Source of the DNA: Candidatus Cloacimonadota bacterium
GTDB taxonomy: Bacteria > Cloacimonadota > Cloacimonadia > Cloacimonadales > TCS61
Direction: 5' to 3'
Length of the DNA: 6,013 nt
Assembly (NCBI GenBank): GCA_027064945.1
Contig: JAMOPB010000462.1
Coordinates: forward strand, 1-6,013
The notes below the pieces were generated by a model. It saw nothing but the letters and a program-made list of their open reading frames with translations. It made no database searches and was not told the origin of the DNA. Position 1 is the first letter of the stretch; the number at the start of each line of letters is the position of its first letter. The translations under genes and the position numbers were made by a program. Shown in pieces: positions 1 through 4,790 of the stretch.

Positions 1-101
1 TGTCTATTATCGATGGCAATCACTTCCGCACCATTATCATAAAGAGTAGTAGCTACGTTAAAACCAAATTTTCCTAATCCTATTACAGCAAATTTTGCCA
101 T
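1..101 (-). CDS. ktrA: KtrA/TrkA-type potassium uptake regulator, N-terminal fragment
   Basis: Partial gene: only the first 33 codons are present and the rest lies beyond base 1. The start ATG is at 101-99, with a strong AAGGAG ribosome site at 112-107 that overlaps the stop of the preceding ktrB; the gap is 10 bases. The peptide begins MAKFAVIGLGKFG and shows the Rossmann dinucleotide motif GxGxxG at residues 8-13. An acidic residue (D31) ends the second strand in AEVIAID, the position that normally contacts the nucleotide ribose. This matches RCK-N domains of KtrA, the cytosolic ring that gates the KtrB potassium channel according to bound nucleotide; it looks closer to KtrA than to E. coli TrkA. 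Its place directly behind a KtrB gene supports the call. The RCK-C domain and total length cannot be judged from this window. Confidence 0.88.
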   Translation of the reverse strand, partial: MAKFAVIGLGKFGFNVATTLYDNGAEVIAIDNR

Positions 102-111
102 ATTTACTCCT

Positions 112-1791
112 TTATCCTATACTGAATTTCTCTTCTGAGAATTTAAAATTCCTTTTTTCCTGAGTTTCCGAAATCGCAAAAATCAAAGTTAACGGTCCCA
201 CTCTTCCCAAATACATTAAACTTATAATAATTATTTTCCCAAAACTAGAAAGTTGGGATGTAATTCCCATCGAAAGCCCCACTGTTCCAAAAGCAGAAAC
301 AGCTTCAAATAATGTTTTTTCAAAACTGAAATCTTCAGTTAAAAATAACATAAACGTCATTATAAAAAGCACTATAATAGCAATTGCAATCAATGCCATC
401 ACGCGCTTGATTATTGAATCCGGAACTCGCCTTTTATATATATTTACATCTCTATTTTTTCCAAACATAGCAAAAACAGAAACTACAATTACAGCTAAAG
501 CAGTTGTTTTCACTCCACCACCTGTAGAGCCGGGAGAGGCTCCTATAAACATCAAAACAAGCGAAAGCATTACAGAGCCTTTGCTTAATAATCCATTATC
601 GATTGTATTAAATCCTGCTGTTCTTGTGGTTACACTTTGGAAAAAAGAGGAAAAAAGTCTTTCTGAAAATGAATATCCTGACATGATGTTTTGATATTCA
701 GCTATAAAGAAACCGATTAACCCAATTACAAGTAAAGATAATGTTGTTGTGAGAACAATTTTGGAATGAAGAGTTAATCTTTTGAAACTATTACGCTTAA
801 GCATATTTCTTTTAACATCGGATAATACCGGAAATCCTATTCCACCCATAATGATCAAGGATGAAATAACCAAATTAATATTTAAACTAAATTCATAATC
901 CATCAAACTATTCTCAAACAAACTAAATCCGGCATTACAAAATGCCGAAACAGAATGAAATACAGAATAATAGATTGCCCTTCTCAAGGAATCAAATTCG
1001 TTGTGAAAAGTAAGAAAAAGTATTGCAGCACCAATCAATTCAATGATGATTGTGGCAAAAATAATACTCCTAACTAAATTTTTCATATCCAATTTATTAG
1101 AACCGCCAACCATAGACTGCATCATACTTTCTTTTCTAAGACTCATCTTCTGTCCCATTATCACAGCAAAAGCACTTGAAATTGTCATTATTCCCAGACC
1201 ACCAACCTGCAAGAGCATTAATATAATTAATTGTCCAAAAACTGTGAAATGCGTCCCGGTATCATAAACTATTAAACCTGTAACACATGTAGCAGAAGTT
1301 GATGTAAATAATGCTCCTATAAAAGAAGTTCTTTCACCGGCTACAGTGGCAGTTGGAATCATCAAAAGTGTTGCACCTAAAACAATTGCGACAAAGAAAC
1401 TAAATAGCAAAATCACCGGAGGATTGTTTTTCAAATTATTTAATATTTGCCCATTTTTATATAATCGAAGCAAATATAATAATAGACTAAGAGTTTGTCT
1501 TAAAAGCAAATAATTTTGGAAAGCTCTATTCGAGCCCGGAATTGCAAATAATATAATTATAAATACAATATCAATTAAAGCATACCGAAGCTGATATCTT
1601 AGATTTTTCGGATTAATAAAACCAATTATTAAATATAATCCTAAAATATAAGCAGAGCTTAGAGTGAGAATATTTTCAAATTCATATGGTAAATTTGCTG
1701 TGTAAATAAAAAGAAATTTAACATTTAACAATGCAAATATGCAAAGCAAAATACCTAAAAATCTATTTGAATATCTTAAAAATTTATTCAT
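112..1791 (-). CDS. ktrB: KtrB/TrkH-family potassium uptake membrane subunit, N-terminally extended
   Basis: Inner-membrane ion-translocating subunit of a Ktr/Trk potassium uptake system, 559 residues. The four pore-loop repeats of the superfamily are visible, each with its filter glycine: ATCVTGL (G172), AFCNAGF (G288), TRTAGFN (G393) and AFGTVGL (G505). After the third pore loop comes the glycine-rich stretch GASPGSTGGGVKTT (417-430), which corresponds to the gating loop of KtrB. The conserved arginine of the last helix appears as R530 in LGRVGP. Residues 125-210 read like KtrB (LLMIPTATV, DTGTHFTVFGQL, QVGGLGIMT). KtrB proteins are usually about 450 residues; the extra ~115 residues at the N terminus hold three or four hydrophobic segments (about 10-30, 41-59, 70-85 and 93-110). 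The start has AAGG 9 bases upstream, inside the end of adk. It is followed closely by ktrA, its expected partner. Whether sodium is co-transported cannot be read from the sequence. Confidence 0.93.
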   Translation of the reverse strand: MNKFLRYSNRFLGILLCIFALLNVKFLFIYTANLPYEFENILTLSSAYILGLYLIIGFINPKNLRYQLRYALIDIVFIIILFAIPGSNRAFQNYLLLRQTLSLLLYLLRLYKNGQILNNLKNNPPVILLFSFFVAIVLGATLLMIPTATVAGERTSFIGALFTSTSATCVTGLIVYDTGTHFTVFGQLIILMLLQVGGLGIMTISSAFAVIMGQKMSLRKESMMQSMVGGSNKLDMKNLVRSIIFATIIIELIGAAILFLTFHNEFDSLRRAIYYSVFHSVSAFCNAGFSLFENSLMDYEFSLNINLVISSLIIMGGIGFPVLSDVKRNMLKRNSFKRLTLHSKIVLTTTLSLLVIGLIGFFIAEYQNIMSGYSFSERLFSSFFQSVTTRTAGFNTIDNGLLSKGSVMLSLVLMFIGASPGSTGGGVKTTALAVIVVSVFAMFGKNRDVNIYKRRVPDSIIKRVMALIAIAIIVLFIMTFMLFLTEDFSFEKTLFEAVSAFGTVGLSMGITSQLSSFGKIIIISLMYLGRVGPLTLIFAISETQEKRNFKFSEEKFSIG

Positions 1792-1797
1792 TTAGTA

Positions 1798-2418
1798 TTA
1801 CCTTATAAAATCAACTATCTCGTTATGAATATCTTCTATCGATCTATTGCAATTTACTTCTAAAACTTTATATTCAGGATTTTCTGCTTGGAAAACTTTT
1901 CTTGTTTTTTGGTGAAATTTTTTTTGCCTTTTTAAGATATATTCCGGCGTGTCATCACGCCTTTGAACAAGTTTTCCACCACAATCATCACAGATGCCAT
2001 CAACTTTTGGTTTTTTGTATATCAGATTGTAATCTTGCAAACAATCCTCACAATGAAAACGAGCTGAAATTCGTCGAAAGGATTCTTCATCATCTAATTC
2101 CAACCAAATCACATAATCAATTTTGTATTTTTCCAATAAAAAATTTTCTTGAGGTAATGTACGTGGGAATCCATCCAAAATAAATCCGTTCGGATATTTT
2201 TTTAATTCCGCTTCTACCATATCATATACATATTCATCAGCAACAAGGTTGCCACGATTTATATAGCTATCAGCAATAATACCAAGCTCTGTTTTATTAT
2301 CTATATGGTAACGGAATAGCTCTCCCGAACTAATATGAGGCAGATCCAAAACTTTACTTAACAGCTTTGCCTGAGTGCCTTTACCACTACCTTGAACTCC
2401 AATTAATATTATATTCAT
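1798..2418 (-). CDS. adk: Adenylate kinase with four-cysteine zinc LID
   Basis: Cytosolic enzyme interconverting ATP + AMP and 2 ADP; 206 residues, near the usual ~215. The P-loop is GVQGSGKGT (7-15) with K13; the common proline of GxPGxGKGT is replaced by Q9. The NMP-binding site reads ISSGELFR (29-36), followed by LDGFPRT (81-87). Counting against E. coli Adk, the catalytic arginines are all present: R36, R86, R120, R153 and R164. The LID carries C123-x2-C126-x16-C143-x2-C146, the spacing of the structural zinc site in Bacillus-type enzymes. RRDD (153-156) follows the LID. The start at 2418 has AAGG five bases upstream (2427-2424). It is the first gene of an operon with ktrB (6-base gap) and ktrA. 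All key residues are intact, so I expect an active long-form adenylate kinase; a related nucleoside monophosphate kinase is the less likely alternative. Confidence 0.94.
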   Translation of the reverse strand: MNIILIGVQGSGKGTQAKLLSKVLDLPHISSGELFRYHIDNKTELGIIADSYINRGNLVADEYVYDMVEAELKKYPNGFILDGFPRTLPQENFLLEKYKIDYVIWLELDDEESFRRISARFHCEDCLQDYNLIYKKPKVDGICDDCGGKLVQRRDDTPEYILKRQKKFHQKTRKVFQAENPEYKVLEVNCNRSIEDIHNEIVDFIR

Positions 2419-2463
2419 AAATACCTTTTTTATTTTTACATCAATTTATTATTTGTCCGATTT

Positions 2464-2491
2464 AATTTATTTATGCGTAATTTATCGTCAA
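2464..2491 (-). promoter_or_regulatory. Candidate promoter of the adk-ktrB-ktrA operon
   Basis: On the minus strand TTGACG (2491-2486) lies 16 bases before TAAATT (2469-2464), a fair match to a housekeeping -35/-10 pair. Transcription would begin near 2457 and give a leader of about 40 bases before adk. No other minus-strand pair in 2419-2697 looks better, and no riboswitch-like fold is evident. The region is very AT-rich, so chance matches are expected and the sigma-factor preferences of this organism are unknown. Confidence 0.42.
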
Positions 2492-2599
2492 GTCTAAGAT
2501 TACACTCATTCCCATATGCATTTTCCAGACGATTAATTTTGTCGTTATTTATTATTATTTTTTTCTTTTCATATTATTTTTATTACGAAATTTTATATT

Positions 2600-2621
2600 T
2601 TAAATTTAGACTTAAATTTAG
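2600..2621 (+). repeat. Tandem direct repeat TTAAATTTAG x2 upstream of the barrel gene
   Basis: TTAAATTTAG occurs at 2600-2609 and again at 2612-2621, separated by AC, so the period is 12 bases. Each copy contains the palindrome TAAATTTA. It lies about 75-100 bases before the start of the outer-membrane protein gene and away from the adk promoter candidate. It could be a pair of regulator sites or an UP-like AT-rich element, but in sequence this AT-rich a 10-base repeat could also be chance. I see no convincing plus-strand promoter pair; TTGACC at 2639-2644 lacks a properly spaced -10. Confidence 0.4.
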
Positions 2622-2683
2622 GTTTATAGAGTAATTTCTTGACCTTTGAATGAATACCGCTCATTTGTGGGCAAATTATAAAA

Positions 2684-2689
2684 AAGGAG
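2684..2689 (+). promoter_or_regulatory. Ribosome binding site that fixes the barrel gene start
   Basis: AAGGAG stands 8 bases before the ATG at 2698. This selects that codon over the in-frame ATG at 2650, which has no purine-rich site before it and would put 16 mostly polar residues in front of a clear signal peptide. Confidence 0.85.
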
Positions 2690-2697
2690 AAAAAATT

Positions 2698-3999
2698 ATG
2701 AAAAAAAGTTGTCTTTTAATTTTATTACTTGGAAGTGTAGCTTTGCTAATGGCAAATGGATTAAGTTTAAATACCGTAGGAGAGAAAGCTTTTGGTATGG
2801 GCGGTGCATTTATTGGTCAAGCTGATGATCTGTCTGCATTATATTGGAATCCGGCAGGCTTAGCAAACCAAGGCTCAGGAATTTCTTTCATCGTTGCAGA
2901 TATTATCCCAACTGGATATTATAAAGCTGATGGAACTTATTTTGGATATCCGGCAGAAGCTATGGATATTGATGCAGAGATTCAAATAAATCACTATGTT
3001 AATCCAAATATATTTATTAATCACAGAATTAATAATTTAGCATTATCTTTTGGCGTATATGTCCCAGCCGGATTAGGAACTGAATATGATGGAGATGATT
3101 TATTAGCTTTAAGTAATGGCGTAAAACAAAATTGGATGAGTAAAATTGGTGTGATCAATTTCTCACCTGCAATTGCTTATAATTTTGATAAATTCCAACT
3201 TGGTTTAGCTATGAATATTATGTACGGCATGTTTGAGATAAATAGACCTGCAAATATTGTTTTAGATACTGATGGAGATGGTGTAGAAGATACTCCTACA
3301 TCTTTCCAATATGAAGAAAATTCTACCGGACTTGGATATGGTGTAACAATTAGTGGACTATTCCATTTGTCTGAAAATTTAAATTTAGGAACCTCTTTTA
3401 GAACAAAATCAACGGTTAAAATGAAAGGTGAAGCTGAAAATGATTTAATGGGCTTACTCGGAGCATCTACAAAATCCGATTTCGATCGTGAAGTAGCTTG
3501 GCCAACATGGATAGGTGCAGGAATATCATATAAAGCTTGTGAAAAACTTACAATAAATACAGATATTCAATATAGTGCATGGAGTTATAGCTCCGATAAA
3601 TTTGTTACTGAATTTGATGACGATACATGGACTGCTGTTACTGCAGCTTCCGGTGATGACACATTTGTATTAAACTGGGAAGATGCAATTCAATATCGCC
3701 TTGGTTTAGAATATCAAATAAAGCCTTGTTTAGCTTTAAGAGGTGGATATTATTATGATCCAGCTCCAGCTCCAGACAAGCATATGAGCATTCTTTTCCC
3801 ATCTTCCACAAATCATGTAGGAACATTCGGTATTGGATATACAAAAAGCAACATTTCTTTTGATCTTGCAGGAGAATATCTGTTTGGTGCTGAAAGAGAT
3901 ATAGACGCAAATATTGAAAATGGTGAAATGACTAATGTTCCGGGAAAACATATGTTAAATGTTTTAGCTTTCGGAATGGGAATAACTTATAGATATTAA
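2698..3999 (+). CDS. OmpP1/FadL-family outer membrane beta-barrel protein
   Basis: Predicted 433-residue outer-membrane barrel of the FadL/OmpP1/TodX group, whose studied members move long-chain fatty acids or other hydrophobic molecules across the outer membrane. Residues 1-19 form a signal peptide: KK, a run of hydrophobics, then LMA before N20; no lipobox cysteine lies at the cleavage site. The mature N terminus carries the family signature: GMGGAFIGQADDLSALYWNP, with the NPAG motif at 51-54. Alternating strands with aromatic girdles follow, and the protein ends GMGITYRY, a C-terminal aromatic residue typical of barrels recognised by the assembly machinery. An unusual DTDGDGVED stretch (190-198) matches the calcium-loop pattern DxDxDGxxD and probably lies in a surface loop. 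It is a single-gene unit with its own start signals and a downstream hairpin. The substrate is not readable; residue positions count from the ATG at 2698. Confidence 0.88.
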   Translation: MKKSCLLILLLGSVALLMANGLSLNTVGEKAFGMGGAFIGQADDLSALYWNPAGLANQGSGISFIVADIIPTGYYKADGTYFGYPAEAMDIDAEIQINHYVNPNIFINHRINNLALSFGVYVPAGLGTEYDGDDLLALSNGVKQNWMSKIGVINFSPAIAYNFDKFQLGLAMNIMYGMFEINRPANIVLDTDGDGVEDTPTSFQYEENSTGLGYGVTISGLFHLSENLNLGTSFRTKSTVKMKGEAENDLMGLLGASTKSDFDREVAWPTWIGAGISYKACEKLTINTDIQYSAWSYSSDKFVTEFDDDTWTAVTAASGDDTFVLNWEDAIQYRLGLEYQIKPCLALRGGYYYDPAPAPDKHMSILFPSSTNHVGTFGIGYTKSNISFDLAGEYLFGAERDIDANIENGEMTNVPGKHMLNVLAFGMGITYRY

Positions 4000-4021
4000 T
4001 ATATCTTAAACATTAGATTTT

Positions 4022-4045
4022 AGGCTCTTACTTCGGTGAGAGCCT
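4022..4045 (+). terminator. UUCG-capped hairpin after the barrel gene
   Basis: A ten-pair stem (AGGCTCTTAC with GTGAGAGCCT, one G-U pair) closes a TTCG loop, giving the very stable C(UUCG)G tetraloop. It starts 22 bases after the stop codon at 3999. The following sequence (GAGTTTATAA) is only weakly T-rich, so termination may be incomplete, or the stem may mainly protect the 3' end of the transcript. Confidence 0.68.
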
Positions 4046-4097
4046 GAGTTTATAATAGATTGGATAAAAACATTTAATGATTAGCAATTAATTTACT

Positions 4098-4115
4098 CTT
4101 CTCACTTTCCCTTTT
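4098..4115 (+). repeat. Short second copy of the pyrimidine repeat
   Basis: CTTCTCACTTTCCCTTTT at this place recurs at 4378-4396 with a single inserted C, about 280 bases away and inside the longer heptamer array. It looks like a fragment of the same repeat family. The AT-rich bases before it (about 4074-4097) may be a decayed part of the array. Confidence 0.6.
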
Positions 4116-4147
4116 GCGAAACCTTACCTATAATTGTATCCTGAGTG

Positions 4148-4169
4148 ATTCCAACTTATTGGAATTTTT
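4148..4169 (+). terminator. Perfect 7-bp hairpin with T run
   Basis: ATTCCAA (4148-4154) pairs perfectly with TTGGAAT (4159-4165) around a CTTA loop, and TTTT follows. This is the form of a weak intrinsic terminator for plus-strand transcription and could back up the hairpin at 4022. The stem is AT-rich, so it could instead be another palindromic repeat of this region. Confidence 0.42.
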
Positions 4170-4174
4170 CTTTG

Positions 4175-4204
4175 CCCACGAATTGCACGGATATACACGA
4201 ATAT
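4175..4204 (+). repeat. Three-unit decamer repeat, consensus xCACGAATAT
   Basis: Three adjoining 10-base units, CCCACGAATT, GCACGGATAT and ACACGAATAT, share the core CACG(A/G)AT. The arrangement is directly visible. From memory, similar CACGAATT-type decamers occur in intergenic DNA of several environmental phyla, but I could not check this. Confidence 0.62.
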
Positions 4205-4218
4205 TTAAAGAAAAGGTT

Positions 4219-4267
4219 GGTTAGTGGTTTAAGGTTCATGATATAAGGTTTGTGGTTATGTGTTCCC
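4219..4267 (+). repeat. Degenerate 7-base tandem array, consensus GGTTNNN
   Basis: Seven contiguous 7-base units stay in phase here. Five begin with GGTT (for example GGTTAGT, GGTTTAA, GGTTTGT); the fourth (GATATAA) and last (TGTTCCC) have diverged. Another GGTT sits out of phase at 4215-4218. The consensus differs from the pyrimidine array at 4363. Confidence 0.6.
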
Positions 4268-4309
4268 ATATCCAAAATTAAAAATCCGGTTAATGCTATG
4301 TCTTCAATT

Positions 4310-4364
4310 GTAGCGCAACTTGCTTAGTTGCGGATAAAAGAAACAAGCTGGCAACTTGTGCTAC
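4310..4364. repeat. 55-bp imperfect palindromic element with 14-bp inverted ends
   Basis: The ends GTAGCGCAACTTGC (4310-4323) and GCAACTTGTGCTAC (4351-4364) are inverted copies matching at 12 of 14 positions. Each half can also fold alone: CGCAACT with AGTTGCG (4315-4321 with 4327-4332 and neighbours) around a TGCTT loop, and ACAAG with CTTGT on the right side. The whole could form one long stem or two side-by-side hairpins, as REP-type or miniature non-autonomous elements do. No target-site duplication is obvious and no transposase is nearby. The right end touches the start of the pyrimidine heptamer array. Confidence 0.62.
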
Positions 4365-4460
4365 TTTTCTCTTTTCACTTCTCACCTTTCCCTTTTCACA
4401 TTTCCCATTTCACTTGTCAATTCTTACATTATACATTTTTCATTATTCATTATCCTTTTT
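4363..4460 (+). repeat. Degenerate 7-base tandem array, fourteen units, pyrimidine-rich
   Basis: Bases 4363-4460 divide without gaps into fourteen 7-base units. The early ones resemble ACTTTTC or ACATTTC, and later ones drift to ACATTAT and TCATTAT (two identical neighbours at 4440-4453). Almost every unit carries a T-rich core at the same phase. Nearly all G is absent from this strand. The format recalls the short tandemly repeated heptamers described in cyanobacteria, though that is a resemblance of form only. It explains the FHFS/HFS-rich translations seen in this stretch. Confidence 0.7.
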
Positions 4461-4472
4461 CTTTTAAACTTG

Positions 4473-4520
4473 TTTCTCTCTTTCATTCTTTTGAACCGCC
4501 AAAAGAATGAAAGAAAGAAA
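4473..4520. repeat. Long stem-loop, 21-bp arms with one mismatch
   Basis: The arm 4473-4493 is the inverted copy of 4500-4520 at 20 of 21 positions, around the 6-base loop AACCGC. The core CTTTCATTCTTTTG is perfectly paired. One arm is nearly all pyrimidine and the other purine. Neither strand has a T run after the stem, so it is not a standard terminator; it is better called a palindromic repeat, possibly one that folds or extrudes. Confidence 0.75.
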
Positions 4521-4530
4521 TGCCCACATA

Positions 4531-4582
4531 AAAGAAAAGGTATTTAACTTAAAAAGAGTCAATCTTATAAAGTTAAATACCT
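4531..4582 (-). terminator. Intrinsic terminator of the tRNA-Ser gene
   Basis: AAGTTAAATACCT (4570-4582) and AGGTATTTAACTT (4538-4550) are perfect 13-bp inverted copies around a 19-base loop, which can fold a further AAGA/TCTT stem. On the minus strand the hairpin is followed by TTTTCTTTT, as expected for termination of transcripts coming from the tRNA, whose CCA end is only 9 bases away. Confidence 0.82.
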
Positions 4583-4591
4583 AAAAAAAAC

Positions 4592-4679
4592 TGGCGGAGA
4601 CGTAGGGATTTGAACCCTAGATACGTTGCCGCATACACGCTTTCCAAGCGTGCTCCTTAAGCCACTCGGACACGTCTCC
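4592..4679 (-). tRNA. tRNA-Ser, anticodon GGA
   Basis: The minus-strand sequence folds into an 88-base class II tRNA. The acceptor stem pairs GGAGACG (4679-4673) with CGTCTCC (4602-4596), followed by discriminator G and an encoded CCA (4594-4592). The anticodon arm is CACGC, loop TTGGAAA, GCGTG; the anticodon GGA (4645-4643) reads UCC and UCU serine codons. The long variable arm typical of serine tRNA pairs ATGCG with CGTAT around a GCAA loop. The T arm is TAGGG, TTCAAAT, CCCTA. G at the discriminator fits serine identity. Confidence 0.97.
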
Positions 4680-4689
4680 ATTTGGATGC

Positions 4690-4718
4690 AATTAATTTGA
4701 TATATGTTTTAATGTAAA
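4690..4718 (-). promoter_or_regulatory. Possible tRNA-Ser promoter
   Basis: On the minus strand TTTACA (4718-4713) is 17 bases before TTAATT (4695-4690), which lies 10 bases before the tRNA 5' end. The -35 is reasonable and the -10 poor. Since a strong terminator separates the tRNA from EF-G upstream, some promoter is needed in 4680-4735, but this exact placement is uncertain. Confidence 0.3.
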
Positions 4719-4728
4719 CATTTTTTTT

Positions 4729-4774
4729 AAAAGAAAAGTGAGTGAATAATAATGATATTATCGTTCACTCACTT
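4729..4774 (-). terminator. Intrinsic terminator of the EF-G gene
   Basis: AAGTGAGTGAA (4736-4746) and TTCACTCACTT (4764-4774) form a perfect 11-bp stem. The 17-base loop can add an inner ATAAT/ATTAT stem with a GAT loop. On the minus strand the hairpin is followed by TTCTTTT, and it begins 16 bases after the EF-G stop codon. Confidence 0.85.
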
Positions 4775-4790
4775 TAAGTTATTGTGTTAT

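Larger units (their letters stand above)
4046..4537. other. Gene-free convergent intergenic region packed with small repeats
   Basis: This stretch separates the plus-strand barrel gene from the minus-strand tRNA unit. No reading frame here has a ribosome site with credible protein composition. It holds, in order, a short pyrimidine repeat fragment, a T-tailed hairpin, a decamer array, a GGTT-type heptamer array, a palindromic element, a pyrimidine heptamer array and a long stem-loop, each listed separately. No transposase or transposase fragment is visible. Confidence 0.8.

Noticed and set aside
407..1267. Plus-strand open frames at 407-694 and 1043-1267 within the potassium transporter gene
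   Set aside because: They lie antisense to a well-supported ktrB with all four filter motifs and show no family features.
2639..2668. Promoter for the barrel gene starting at TTGACC (2639-2644) or a TTTG-type Bacteroidetes pair
   Set aside because: No -10 at acceptable spacing, and the TTTG boxes lack the TAnnTTTG partner.
2650..2697. Upstream in-frame ATG at 2650 as the start of the barrel protein
   Set aside because: It has no ribosome site and would place polar residues before the signal peptide; AAGGAG favours 2698.
2419..2697. Riboswitch or small RNA in the divergent intergenic region
   Set aside because: The sequence is AT-rich with long T tracts; I found no conserved aptamer core or strong terminator hairpin.
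4175..4460. CRISPR array
   Set aside because: Units are 7 or 10 bases, degenerate and contiguous, with no spacers and no cas genes.
4473..4520. Stem-loop as an intrinsic terminator
   Set aside because: Neither strand has a T run after the stem.
4328..4547. Two overlapping short open frames (4328-4510 and 4356-4547) with F/H/S-rich translations
   Set aside because: They have no ribosome site and translate the heptamer array and stem-loop; the composition comes from the repeats.
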